Counted from the first letter of the stretch, positions 7,063 through 16,524 are shown. The stretch: DNA of 64,000 nucleotides from Faecalibacter rhinopitheci (GCF_015234135.1 NZ_JADGIK010000002.1:186001-250000); one strand, 5' to 3'. Notes: generated by a model not told the origin, from the letters alone. Translations and numbers: made by a program.

Positions 7063-8691
7063 ATGAGAAAAATATTTAATTTCATTGGACTGGCACTGTT
7101 TATTATACAACTTTTTAGTTGTTCAAAAAATAAGGATTATGTAGAAATTATTCCAGAAGATGTAGATTTTGTGGTCCAAATTAATCCCAAAACCATAGCC
7201 GAAAAAGGAAATTTCAAAAATATCGAAACGTATAATTGGGCTAATATTGTGGTAAACGAAATAAAAAATTCAGATCCTACTTTAAATGATTTATTTGAAA
7301 AATTTAAATCTTCACCCACTTCATCAGGATTAGATTTAATATCGCCTATTTACATTTTCGGAAAGAAGCATCAACAAAAAAATGTCGCTTCATTAGTGAT
7401 GAACATGAACAAAAAAAGTGACTTTGAATCACAATTAAAAATCATTTATAAAGCTATATATAAAAAAGAAATTAATTTTATAGATGAAGGAAAATATACT
7501 TTTATAGCAGGTCAAAAAAAACCATTTGTAGCGTGGAATAATAAACATTTTATTTTTATAGCAAGTGAATTTGGAACTTCAACTAAAGTTATAGATGAAT
7601 ATTTTAAAAGGCTGATAAGTTCTGAAAAGGCTTTAAAAAACACCAACAATAGTTTTGCTGATTTCCTAAAAAAATCGGAAGATATTAATATATGGTATAC
7701 AGGAAAATTCCTTAATTATTTTAACCAAACAAATACTGTTGAGAAAAATGAAATTGATCTAACAAATAGTGCTTGGGCAACTTTTCTTTCTTTTAATAAC
7801 GATAATATAAGCATTACTCAAAAATTCCATCCTGATCATGCTACAAAAATTAAAATGGAAAAAAGGCCAATATGGAAGAGTAAAATAAATTCAGAAATTT
7901 TTAAATTTTTCCCTAAACAAAGTTATTTAAATATTGGATTTGCGGTGCATCCATCTAATGCTAAATATATTCTTAGCCAACAGAATTACATCTCAGAATT
8001 TATAAACAACTATGATATTAATCCCGCTATTTTAGCTAAAAGTGCAGAAGGAGAAATACTATTAAGCGTTTTCGATTTTGAGAGTAGACAAACTTTTAAT
8101 GTAAAAGAATACTTTGGGAAAAAAGAAAAATTTGCAAACAAAGTAATTGTTCCTCAATTTATTTTAGCCGGAAAAATGAAAGATCAAGCATTTTATAATC
8201 ATTTAATTTCTACACTTCAGGAAGGTTTAATTAAAGAGTTAAATTATTACACATTTCCAATCAATTCTCAAACATCCCTATATATTACACAAAAAAATAA
8301 TGTTTTATATATTACAAATAATCACATTCAGATTTCAAACTTTATAAATGATCGAGTAGAAAAAATTAATTTCATTCAGAGTGATTATTCAAATGGAGCT
8401 AAGTATCCATTATTTGCAAATGTTAATTTAAATTTAGAGGAATATCCAACAGAAGTTAAAGACTTTTTCTTTAATCAACTTCCATTTGGGGAAACAACAG
8501 AAGTTAGAAATTTCGCCCAAAATATTGAATATTTAAAACTTAATTTTTCAGATGAATATACTAAAAATGGTCAAATAAAATTTAAAAATATCGAGGGTAA
8601 TTCACTAGAATTGATCCTTAAATTTATAGACAATGCTTATTCTTTATACTTAAATCCACAAATCAATTTAAATGAACGAGATAAAAATTAA
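7063..8691 (+). CDS. Large lipoprotein, DUF4836-like, linked to an ABC transporter
   Basis: A 542-residue predicted lipoprotein: signal peptide with lipobox LFSC, lipidated Cys20, then SKNKDY. The start of the mature part (EIIPEDVDFVVQINPKTIAEKG) resembles Bacteroidota DUF4836 lipoproteins as I remember them; this is recall, not a search. The rest is a polar periplasmic or surface domain rich in Asn, Lys and Phe with no motif I recognise. The downstream ATPase gene starts 20 bases inside its 3' end, indicating translational coupling, so it probably works with that transporter as a periplasmic partner or substrate receptor. Confidence 0.65.
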   Translation: MRKIFNFIGLALFIIQLFSCSKNKDYVEIIPEDVDFVVQINPKTIAEKGNFKNIETYNWANIVVNEIKNSDPTLNDLFEKFKSSPTSSGLDLISPIYIFGKKHQQKNVASLVMNMNKKSDFESQLKIIYKAIYKKEINFIDEGKYTFIAGQKKPFVAWNNKHFIFIASEFGTSTKVIDEYFKRLISSEKALKNTNNSFADFLKKSEDINIWYTGKFLNYFNQTNTVEKNEIDLTNSAWATFLSFNNDNISITQKFHPDHATKIKMEKRPIWKSKINSEIFKFFPKQSYLNIGFAVHPSNAKYILSQQNYISEFINNYDINPAILAKSAEGEILLSVFDFESRQTFNVKEYFGKKEKFANKVIVPQFILAGKMKDQAFYNHLISTLQEGLIKELNYYTFPINSQTSLYITQKNNVLYITNNHIQISNFINDRVEKINFIQSDYSNGAKYPLFANVNLNLEEYPTEVKDFFFNQLPFGETTEVRNFAQNIEYLKLNFSDEYTKNGQIKFKNIEGNSLELILKFIDNAYSLYLNPQINLNERDKN

Positions 8692-9316
8692 TCAAGTTAT
8701 ACCACATCCTTTAAAAGATTTTGGGTTTGATAAATCTGAAGTTTGGAATAACACAATTACTTTTGAAAAAGGTAAATATTATCAAATAATAGCCAATTCA
8801 GGCGTAGGTAAGTCAACCCTAATAAATATTATTTACGGGGATAGAAAAGATTATGATGGAGAAGTTTTTTTTGATGACATAAATATTTCAACTTTTAATG
8901 TAAAAAAATGGAATGAACTTAGAAGATCAAAACTATCCTATGTTTTTCAAGGATTACATTTATTTGAAGAACTTACCTTATTAGAAAATATTCAATTAAA
9001 AAATGGTTTAACTAACCATGTTTCTGAAAAGCAAATTATAGAATGGGTTGAAACTATAGGTTTAGAAAAACACTTAAATCAAAAAGCCTTACATCTTTCC
9101 TTTGGTCAACGTCAGCGAATTGCAGTAATACGAGCATTTTGCCAGCCATTTGATTTTATTTTACTAGATGAACCTTTTAGTCATTTAGACGATCAAAATA
9201 AAAATCTATTGATGAATATGATTGAAAAAGAAGCCATAAAAAACAATGCAGGTATTATTTTAACCACATTAGAATTTAATAATGATAAACGCTTAAGCCA
9301 TGTTATCCAACTCTAA
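8672..9316 (+). CDS. ABC transporter ATP-binding protein (LolD/MacB-like)
   Basis: A 214-residue stand-alone nucleotide-binding subunit. Walker A is NSGVGKST (42-49), the Q-loop is YVFQGLHLFEEL, the signature is LSFGQRQRIAV instead of LSGGQ, and Walker B is FILLDEPFSHLDD. Size and Q-loop context match the LolD/MacB/FtsE group, which drives mechanotransmission-type permeases. It overlaps the lipoprotein gene by 20 bases and the permease gene by 17, forming a tightly coupled three-gene unit. Confidence 0.9.
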   Translation: MNEIKINQVIPHPLKDFGFDKSEVWNNTITFEKGKYYQIIANSGVGKSTLINIIYGDRKDYDGEVFFDDINISTFNVKKWNELRRSKLSYVFQGLHLFEELTLLENIQLKNGLTNHVSEKQIIEWVETIGLEKHLNQKALHLSFGQRQRIAVIRAFCQPFDFILLDEPFSHLDDQNKNLLMNMIEKEAIKNNAGIILTTLEFNNDKRLSHVIQL

Positions 9317-10508
9317 TCAATTGCTTCAAAAAATTGTTCGTCAAGAAATTAGTATCACACGAATAATTACATTTTTTATTTTCACAATAATTGGATTTTA
9401 TATTCTGATTTTAGGAAACGTATTATATTTTGATTTTGCGAAAAATTTCACCAAAGATTCAACAGTCTGGAAATCTAATTACATTGTTTTAAATAAAAAA
9501 ATATCTTCTTTACAATCCCTAACTGGCACTAAACCTACTTTTAATCAAGATGAAATTGAGATTTTAAAGAACCAGTCTTTTATAGAACAAATTGGCACTT
9601 TTAAAACAAGCTTATTCCCCGTTAAATTACAAGTTGGTGGGGTCGCAGGAATTAGAGGATTTTCTACCGATTTATTTTTTGAATCTGTTCCTGAAAATTT
9701 TATTGATATAGAAAATGACAAATGGGCTTGGGAAGAAGGAAACGATTTTGTTCCTATTATAATTCCTAAAAGTTATTTAAACTTATATAACTTCGGATTT
9801 GCATCTAGCCAAGGTTTGCCGCAAGTATCGGAAGGACTTTTTACACAAATTCCATTTCAATTAATTATTGGAAAACAAGGGAACCAAAAAATATATCAAG
9901 CAAAAATTGTAGACTTTACAACTAAAATTAATACAATTTTAGTTCCTGAAAATTTCTTAGATTGGGCTAATGAGCATTTTGCATCTCAAAAAAATAATGA
10001 ATCCTCTCGAATCATTGTACAAATAAAAAATGATGGTGAGGAAAACTATATCTCTTTTTTTGAAAGTGAGAATTATGATATAAATAAAGATGAATTAAAA
10101 AATAATGAATTAACATCTTATTTAAAAATAGCGTTTAGTTTAGTATTATTTATTGGCGGAATAATCGTACTAGCCTCAATTTGGTTAATGTTAATTAATT
10201 TTCAATTATTAATTGAGAAAAATAAACATAAAATTAAAGATTTGTCATTGATTGGATTTACCGCTAATCAGCTGAGTTGGACTTATCAGAAAATAATGGC
10301 TTTATTTCTGATTTTAGGCTTAGTTGTAAGTATTCCTTTAGTTTATTATACAGTGAGCTATATTAAAGGTAAAATAGGAAATTTTATTACAATTGAATAT
10401 TCATCATTTACACAAATAATTATAGGAAGTATGATTGCATTAATTGTAATTGTTATTATAAACTCAATTATCTTAAAATCAACCATACATCATATTATTA
10501 AAAAATAA
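9300..10508 (+). CDS. FtsX/MacB-like ABC permease
   Basis: A 402-residue inner-membrane protein with one N-terminal membrane segment (about 20-42), a periplasmic domain of roughly 230 residues, and three C-terminal segments (about 277-300, 328-350, 370-396). This 1+3 layout is that of the type VII ABC permeases (MacB, LolCDE, FtsX). Such systems do not pump across the inner membrane but transmit force to periplasmic partners, consistent with the lipoprotein two genes upstream. The start ATG at 9300 overlaps the end of the ATPase. Substrate unknown. Confidence 0.8.
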   Translation: MLSNSNQLLQKIVRQEISITRIITFFIFTIIGFYILILGNVLYFDFAKNFTKDSTVWKSNYIVLNKKISSLQSLTGTKPTFNQDEIEILKNQSFIEQIGTFKTSLFPVKLQVGGVAGIRGFSTDLFFESVPENFIDIENDKWAWEEGNDFVPIIIPKSYLNLYNFGFASSQGLPQVSEGLFTQIPFQLIIGKQGNQKIYQAKIVDFTTKINTILVPENFLDWANEHFASQKNNESSRIIVQIKNDGEENYISFFESENYDINKDELKNNELTSYLKIAFSLVLFIGGIIVLASIWLMLINFQLLIEKNKHKIKDLSLIGFTANQLSWTYQKIMALFLILGLVVSIPLVYYTVSYIKGKIGNFITIEYSSFTQIIIGSMIALIVIVIINSIILKSTIHHIIKK

Positions 10509-10537
10509 AAAAAGGAACCGATTGGCTCCCTTTTTTT
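10506..10537. terminator. Bidirectional terminator between convergent genes
   Basis: A-run, imperfect GGAACC/GGCTCC stem with GATT loop, T-run. It serves the ABC operon and the minus-strand barrel gene. Confidence 0.65.
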
Positions 10538-10554
10538 ATTTTTTTTTAAGTGAT

Positions 10555-11202
10555 TTAGAAAGAATATCCTACACCTAAGTTAAATCCGTGATTTTTTGCA
10601 TCAAAGTTAGAATCACCTTTAAAAGTATCTTTTAACCCTAAGTAATATCTAACTCCTACGTTAATATTATCTGTAATATTATAACCAACTCCTGCAACAG
10701 CACCAAAATCTACTTTTTCTACACTATCAGAGATATCAGTTTTAGTTTCACTTGTTATACTTTGTCCATTAATGTTTGTATCAAATTTAGCTTTATTTGA
10801 TGCATATACATTAAATCCTACTTGTGGACCAATTTCAAAATTGAAACGTGTTCCTCCAGGATAAATTTTTAAAAGAACTGGAACTTGAATATAATCTAAT
10901 GTTGTTGTATTTGAATATGTTGTTGTAATATTATTTGAATTAACTAAATCATTTTTATATTTGGCACCTACTCTAGCAAAATTAACCTCTGGTTGAATTG
11001 CAACAGTTTGGTTTAAAGGAATGTGGTAATAAACACCTGCAGACCATCCTAATTTGTAATTATCATCTTTTACATCATCGCCTAAAAAAGAAGTAACATT
11101 TAAATTAGTTTTAATACCTAATTGTGGAGTATTAGTCTTTTCTTGTGCGTTAACACCAACTAATCCTACCAACCCCATTGCCACAAAAAATAACTTTTTC
11201 AT
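10555..11202 (-). CDS. PorT-like outer-membrane beta-barrel protein
   Basis: A 215-residue exported protein with a Sec signal peptide ending ...VNAQ at residue 20. The mature part has alternating strands with repeated AGVGYNI, GVRYYLGL and GVNAY-type turns and ends in an aromatic residue (...LGVGYSF), the usual barrel-terminal strand. The pattern is that of the PorT-family outer membrane proteins (OMP_b-brl_2) of Bacteroidota. Function unknown; small barrels of this class are structural or immunogenic surface proteins. A sigma-54-like element lies at 11238-11257. Confidence 0.85.
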   Translation of the reverse strand: MKKLFFVAMGLVGLVGVNAQEKTNTPQLGIKTNLNVTSFLGDDVKDDNYKLGWSAGVYYHIPLNQTVAIQPEVNFARVGAKYKNDLVNSNNITTTYSNTTTLDYIQVPVLLKIYPGGTRFNFEIGPQVGFNVYASNKAKFDTNINGQSITSETKTDISDSVEKVDFGAVAGVGYNITDNINVGVRYYLGLKDTFKGDSNFDAKNHGFNLGVGYSF

Positions 11203-11237
11203 TTTATAAATATTTTAAATTAAGTTGATAAGTAATT

Positions 11238-11257
11238 TTCAACTAACATGCCAAAAA
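11238..11257 (-). promoter_or_regulatory. Sigma-54-like -24/-12 element
   Basis: On the minus strand it reads TTTTTGGCATG-TTAG-TTGAA: a TTGGCAnG -24 block, 4-base gap and TTGA -12 block, 36 bases before the ATG of the barrel gene. It closely matches the element at 12717-12736. The -12 block has A where the consensus has C. Confidence 0.45.
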
Positions 11258-11356
11258 TTATCTAAAATTGATTAAAACCCACAAAACATTGTTTATCAAT
11301 ATTTTAAAAACATAAAAATATTCTAAAATTAAGTGAGAGGGTAGCTATTTATTCTT

Positions 11357-11854
11357 TTAAAATTTAAAAGCGACTCCAGCTCCAACTGATGCTACTTGAT
11401 ATCCGTTAAATCTAACACCCTTGTAATGAAGATAAAAATCCATTAATTCATTGTAATGATATCCTAACTTAGGCGTAAAATAATGAGTTCCAGAAGTCTT
11501 TTTTCCTTGTCCAAACGCATAACCTAAATCAGCTCCGAAATAAAGATTTTTATAAACATCTATTTCTGCAGAACCACCAATCATTAAATAATTAAAAGTA
11601 GATTTGTTATTTAATCGTGAATCATTTCTTACATTAGAATAATCGTATCCAATATGACCTCCGACTTTAATTATATCATTAATTGGTCCTAAGTATCCAA
11701 TAGAAATTCCTAGATTTATATCAGAGTGATTTGAAGCATAACCAACTGGTAGACCAGCATACGTATTAACTCGTATTCCTGTTTTATTTGATTCTTGTGC
11801 ATTGATTTTTATAGCTGCACACACAACAGCTAAACATATTACTATTTTTTTCAT
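11357..11854 (-). CDS. Small outer-membrane beta-barrel protein
   Basis: A 165-residue secreted protein: signal peptide MKKIVICLAVVCAAIKINAQ, then an eight-strand-sized barrel ending ...GAGVAFKF. It shares GADLGYAF, a PKLGYH/PKVGYS strand and a YKG motif with the protein encoded at 12125-12655, so the two are diverged tandem paralogues. No function can be assigned. A TAnnTTTG-type box (TACTTTTG) lies on the minus strand at 11879-11886, unlike the sigma-54-like elements of its neighbours. Confidence 0.8.
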   Translation of the reverse strand: MKKIVICLAVVCAAIKINAQESNKTGIRVNTYAGLPVGYASNHSDINLGISIGYLGPINDIIKVGGHIGYDYSNVRNDSRLNNKSTFNYLMIGGSAEIDVYKNLYFGADLGYAFGQGKKTSGTHYFTPKLGYHYNELMDFYLHYKGVRFNGYQVASVGAGVAFKF

Positions 11855-11878
11855 AAAACCTAACTAAACTAACCAATA

Positions 11879-11886
11879 CAAAAGTA
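11879..11886 (-). promoter_or_regulatory. Probable -7 box
   Basis: TACTTTTG on the minus strand, 25 bases before the ATG at 11854. No clear -33 TTTG at the right spacing was found. Confidence 0.4.
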
Positions 11887-12077
11887 TTGTTATTCAGATA
11901 GTTAAATAATTTTAAGCTATAATAAAATTAAAACTTAAAATTCTTAAAATAATATAACTCGCTAGTAGTCTGCATTTAATAATAATCTCAAAATTAATTA
12001 TAAGAGTATTTTAACAGAACAACAATGTTTAATATAAAAGCATTCTGTATTTTATGGAAATGCATTTATGAGAAATA

Positions 12078-12107
12078 AAAAAAGCTATCCTAAAGGATAG
12101 CTTTTTT
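12078..12107 (-). terminator. Terminator of the barrel gene at 12125-12655
   Basis: AAAAAAGCTATCC and its complement around a TAAA loop, 18 bases past the stop codon. The rest of 11855-12124 is AT-rich and shows no gene. Confidence 0.85.
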
Positions 12108-12124
12108 TATTATTTTAAACATTA

Positions 12125-12655
12125 TTAGAATTTATATGCAAATCCTACAGATACTGCATTAAATTTATAATCAATATAGTCATTATCTTCTGGTCCTGCA
12201 CTAATTCCTTTGTATCCAACATATAAATCCCATGTTGATGCTGAATATCCTACTTTAGGTTGGTAGAATAAACCTCCTTCCATTCCGTCAGTAGTTGCAA
12301 ATGCATAACCTAAGTCAGCTCCTACAAAGATATTGCTTCCTCCAAATTCATATTTTGCAGTTGCAGCTAATGGAATAAATCCATAATCTTCACCTTCGAC
12401 TGTAAGAACTTGATTTCCTACTCTGTAATCATAATCTTTACCAATAAAATGATCATAACCAACTTTTGCTCCTAAGCTAAAGTTTGTGGCTACTGGCCAT
12501 AAATATGCTAAATCTACACCAACGTTGAAAGAAGAAACATCTGCTGTATCTCCTACAGGAATACCAACATGTACAGTACCCTCAAATCCTGTTTGTGCAT
12601 TAACACCTACTAATCCGATTGCTGCGAATGCAGCTGCAAATAATAATTTTTTCAT
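12125..12655 (-). CDS. Small outer-membrane beta-barrel protein
   Basis: A 176-residue exported protein with signal peptide ...VGVNAQ (21 residues) and a mature barrel of glycine/aromatic alternating strands ending ...SVGFAYKF. It is paralogous to the 11357-11854 product (GADLGYAF, YKG). It is monocistronic, with a terminator at 12078-12107 and a sigma-54-like promoter candidate at 12717-12736. Role unknown. Confidence 0.85.
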   Translation of the reverse strand: MKKLLFAAAFAAIGLVGVNAQTGFEGTVHVGIPVGDTADVSSFNVGVDLAYLWPVATNFSLGAKVGYDHFIGKDYDYRVGNQVLTVEGEDYGFIPLAATAKYEFGGSNIFVGADLGYAFATTDGMEGGLFYQPKVGYSASTWDLYVGYKGISAGPEDNDYIDYKFNAVSVGFAYKF

Positions 12656-12716
12656 CGTATTTATTTTTTTTTATTTATTTATAATAGCTAATCATAAGAA
12701 TGATTACTCCACCTTT

Positions 12717-12736
12717 TTCAAGTAACGTGCCAAAAA
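12717..12736 (-). promoter_or_regulatory. Sigma-54-like -24/-12 element
   Basis: The minus strand reads TTTTTGGCACG-TTAC-TTGAA, matching TGGCACG-N4-TTGCW except for the last block (TTGA). It lies about 62 bases before the barrel gene ATG. The same block precedes the gene at 10555-11202 with identical internal spacing. Confidence 0.5.
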
Positions 12737-12797
12737 TTATAAATTTGTTAAAAAATATTAACAATTGCGCATATAGCGTGTATAAATTATTATAAAT

Positions 12798-12831
12798 AAA
12801 AAAAGTACAGCCATTTGGCTGTACTTTTTTT
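12798..12831 (-). terminator. Terminator of the DUF2723 gene
   Basis: GTACAGCC/GGCTGTAC stem flanked by A7 and T7, with an ATTT loop, 21 bases past the stop codon. Confidence 0.85.
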
Positions 12832-12851
12832 ATGATTTATTTAAAATAGAT

Positions 12852-15800
12852 TTATTGTCCAACTATTTGATATAATAGATCTTGTTGCTTCTTAGCGTAT
12901 ATTGTATCAACTTCTGCAGCTACACCAATTAAATCATTTAAGAAGTTTAATTGATTCATTAATCGAGACTCCTCATGAGGTTCCACTTTTCCGTCTGCAA
13001 TTACTTCTTTATATAAAGCTACAAAACTTGCTTTAAAAGGAGCATAATCTTTTTCAAATCGAGCTAAAGCTTTTTCTTTTTCACCTTTTTCAGAAATTGC
13101 TGATACTTCATTAAATAAAGCCATCATTACATCACTTTTTGCACCTGATATATCACTAGAAACTGTATTTCTAAAGCTCGTTGGTAAAGTATCAAAGAAT
13201 TTTATTTTATCATTTGCATTTTTGCGAACATATTGAAATAATTCTTTTGCTTTCTTTTCCTCTCCTGCTTTAAGATATAATCCAGCAATACGGCTTACTC
13301 CATAACCTATATCATAACGAGGCCAAGCAGGAATTTCTTCCATTATTTTGTCCAATACTTTTATTGCTTCTTGTTTTTTACCAGCTGCTAATAAATCATC
13401 TGCTAATCTTACGGCAACATTTCTAAATGATGAGGAATAATTACGTTCTGTTAAACTATAAGAAACATTTTCTTTGTTGAATCCTGGAGATTTATATGAA
13501 AAGAAAATACGAGATAATTCATTAATATTAGAACCTCCTATTACACCTCCTTTACCAAATTCATTATAGATAGGAACTAATTTATAAGTTAAACCAGTAT
13601 TCATCAAATAATCATTTAAATAAAATGTGTTGGATGGATCTGATACACCTCCTCCACTAAAATAGATTGGACGATCCCAATTGTAATTAGCAAGCATAGA
13701 TAACATCATTAAATCTCCTTTGTATAAAGTTGATTTTTTAATATTAATCGTAATTTCGTCAACCATTTTGTGCGCATCTTCTTTTGCTACAATTCCGTAC
13801 TTCACAGCATTCGCTTTATTTACAGGAATTTTAATTGTACTAACTGGTAAGAAATTTACTGGTCCTATTTTGTATCCAAAGTAGTCTGCAAGCGCCTTTT
13901 TTGTCTCAGACTTATTATCTAAAATAAAATCTATAGCCTGTTTCGCTGTCATTGTATCATTTGTAACAAATGATTCTAATGGTGCTAATCCTTTGTAAAC
14001 AGATAATATTTGATTTACATCTAACTCCGGATCAGTTAAAAACTGACTCGCTTGTTCTGGAGACATTTGATTTAATTGGCTTAAAGAAATTTTCTCTCCA
14101 TTAGCTCCTTCTTTAGTAAAAGAATTTAATTGATCAAAAATGTTTTTAATTGAACCTGAAACCATAAAAATGTTATCATTAGTTCCACTTTGAAAATCAG
14201 AAGTTTTTAAGTTTGTCGGAATTCCCGGCGCATTATATGTACGACGTAATAATTGCTCTAAATTCCAGGGTGATGAAGCTAAAGTTAAATTCGCAATTTT
14301 AACGTCTGTTCTAAAATCTTCCGTTTCTTGTAATCCCCATAAAGGATAAGTGTCATTATCTCCGTAAACAAATAATATGGCGTTTTTGTCTAAAGGATTG
14401 ATGTAATTGTAAGCTAATGAATATGCAAGTGTACGCTGAGATCTGTCATGATCATCCCAGTTCTGAAATCCCATTAATAATGGAATTCCTGCTAAAATAG
14501 CTATTATCCCACCTGTCAATCCTTGGCTTAATTCTTTTTTAGTTACTTTTTTCAGTAGAAAATAAATTCCCTGAACTCCTAAACCACACCAAATAGAAAA
14601 TGCGAAGAATGAACTAACTAATGCATAATCACGCTCACGAGGTTCAAATGGTTTTACGGAAGTATAAATAATGATTCCAATACTCGTTAAAAAGAATAAT
14701 GATAAAATACTCCACCAGTTTACAAAATTTCTATTTAATTGGAAGAACATACCGATTAATCCTAAGATTAAAGGCAACATAAAATATACATTAGTTCCTG
14801 CATTATGATATTCTGATGGTAAAAGAGATTGATCTCCTAATCTAGGATTATCAATAAATGGGATACCTGAAATCCAATTACCTTTTGTCACCTCAAAATT
14901 ACCTTCTAAATCATTTTGACGACCAGAGAAATTCCACATAAAATAACGTAAGAACATATACCCTACTTGATAATCTAAGAAGTAATTAACTTGTTGTACG
15001 AATGTAGGAGATTCTATATCTAATATTTCATTGTATTTCTTTAAATCCGCAATCTTTATCTTTTTTGCTTCTTTAAGTTTCATTAATTCGGAAAATGCTT
15101 GTTGAGCACCTTCATCATTATAATAAGCGGCATTTAATGAAAATTCTGGAAATCCATACACTGCTGCGTAATTTTCCATTACGTTTGGATCTGGATTAAA
15201 CATTTTAGGGAAAATTTTCATGTACTTATCATTATAGACATATTCTATACGATCAGATACTTTTACATATTTCCCTATTTTGTTGTCTTTTATGTAATCT
15301 GCTCCTGTAATATTTCTTTCATAATTTCCATTCGCATCCTTTTGAATTCCATCTTCTGCAATATGTGCAGTATATACAGCACCATACATTACAGGCCAAG
15401 ATCCATACTGCTCTCTATTAAAATAATCTAATGCTCCTAATGCAGTATCAGGATCATTTAAATTCATATGTGGATTGGCATTTGCTCTGATAGGAATAAC
15501 TAACCAACAAGAAAATCCAACTAACATAAATGTGATACACCAAGCAATTGTATTAATTAATGCAGAACCATATTTCTTTGAAAGGTTGAATATTCCATAC
15601 AATAATGCTAATAATAATACTGATGCAATGATAGAACCTGAATGAAATGGCATTCCAAAGTTGTTAACAACATAAACCTCCGTTTTACCGAAGAATGTCA
15701 TTGTTAATGGGAATATTATTTTGAATGTAAAAGCTAATATCGCGACAGTTATAATGTTAGCAGTAATAAAACTTTTAATAGAAAATTTATATTTCCTAGC

Positions 15801-16448
15801 ATAATATACATAACATACCAAAGGAACAGCTAAAATAGCCATTAAGTGCACCCCGATTGATAAACCAATAAATAGAGAAATAATGACTAACCATTTATTA
15901 CCTCTTGCTGTATCGGCTACGGGATCCCATTTAGTTATTAACCATACAATTACTGCAGTAAAAAAAGATGCCATTGCATATACTTCACCTTCTGATGCTG
16001 AGTACCAAAATGTATCACTAAACATAAAGATTGAAGATCCAATTAGTCCACTACCTAAAACAACTAATTTCTGAGTAGCATTTAATTTTACATCATCTAC
16101 AGAAAGATTGATATCTTTCTGATTAATAAACATTTTACGTGCAAAATAGGTAATTGTCCAAAACAATAACATAATTGTTCCTGCACTAAATAATGCTGAA
16201 GTTGAATTAATTAATATAGCATATTTTCCACCATCTCCAAAAGATAAGCCTGCCCATACTGCTCCAAATAATTGAAACAATGCAGCTCCAGGAGCATGAG
16301 TTATACCTAATTTTGCTGAGGATACGATGTATTCTCCACAATCCCATAAACTTAAGTGGCGTTCCATCGTTAATAAATACACTAACGCGGAAACTGCAAA
16401 CATGGCCAAACCTAAGCAATTATTCCATTTTTTGAATTTTGAATCCAT
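12852..16448 (-). CDS. DUF2723 / TMEM260-like membrane glycosyltransferase
   Basis: A protein of 1198 residues with a GT-C-like N-terminal membrane half. The first luminal loop carries the family signature ERHLSLWDCGEYIVSSAKLG with acidic residues, followed by THAPGAALFQL. There are about a dozen hydrophobic segments up to about residue 640, then a large soluble C-terminal domain with TPR-like helices (about 1000-1190). DUF2723 proteins are common in Bacteroidota, and the human relative TMEM260 is reported to be a protein O-mannosyltransferase, so a role in O-glycosylating exported proteins is plausible but inferred. I take ATG at 16448 as the start; an in-frame TTG at 16457 would add three residues. 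It is monocistronic and divergent from guaB. Confidence 0.8.
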   Translation of the reverse strand: MDSKFKKWNNCLGLAMFAVSALVYLLTMERHLSLWDCGEYIVSSAKLGITHAPGAALFQLFGAVWAGLSFGDGGKYAILINSTSALFSAGTIMLLFWTITYFARKMFINQKDINLSVDDVKLNATQKLVVLGSGLIGSSIFMFSDTFWYSASEGEVYAMASFFTAVIVWLITKWDPVADTARGNKWLVIISLFIGLSIGVHLMAILAVPLVCYVYYARKYKFSIKSFITANIITVAILAFTFKIIFPLTMTFFGKTEVYVVNNFGMPFHSGSIIASVLLLALLYGIFNLSKKYGSALINTIAWCITFMLVGFSCWLVIPIRANANPHMNLNDPDTALGALDYFNREQYGSWPVMYGAVYTAHIAEDGIQKDANGNYERNITGADYIKDNKIGKYVKVSDRIEYVYNDKYMKIFPKMFNPDPNVMENYAAVYGFPEFSLNAAYYNDEGAQQAFSELMKLKEAKKIKIADLKKYNEILDIESPTFVQQVNYFLDYQVGYMFLRYFMWNFSGRQNDLEGNFEVTKGNWISGIPFIDNPRLGDQSLLPSEYHNAGTNVYFMLPLILGLIGMFFQLNRNFVNWWSILSLFFLTSIGIIIYTSVKPFEPRERDYALVSSFFAFSIWCGLGVQGIYFLLKKVTKKELSQGLTGGIIAILAGIPLLMGFQNWDDHDRSQRTLAYSLAYNYINPLDKNAILFVYGDNDTYPLWGLQETEDFRTDVKIANLTLASSPWNLEQLLRRTYNAPGIPTNLKTSDFQSGTNDNIFMVSGSIKNIFDQLNSFTKEGANGEKISLSQLNQMSPEQASQFLTDPELDVNQILSVYKGLAPLESFVTNDTMTAKQAIDFILDNKSETKKALADYFGYKIGPVNFLPVSTIKIPVNKANAVKYGIVAKEDAHKMVDEITINIKKSTLYKGDLMMLSMLANYNWDRPIYFSGGGVSDPSNTFYLNDYLMNTGLTYKLVPIYNEFGKGGVIGGSNINELSRIFFSYKSPGFNKENVSYSLTERNYSSSFRNVAVRLADDLLAAGKKQEAIKVLDKIMEEIPAWPRYDIGYGVSRIAGLYLKAGEEKKAKELFQYVRKNANDKIKFFDTLPTSFRNTVSSDISGAKSDVMMALFNEVSAISEKGEKEKALARFEKDYAPFKASFVALYKEVIADGKVEPHEESRLMNQLNFLNDLIGVAAEVDTIYAKKQQDLLYQIVGQ

Positions 16449-16524
16449 TATTATCAATAAAGTATCTTGCGAAATTAAGGTAAAAATATTGAATAATTTT
16501 TTAGTTTAATTGTTTTTAGGATAA

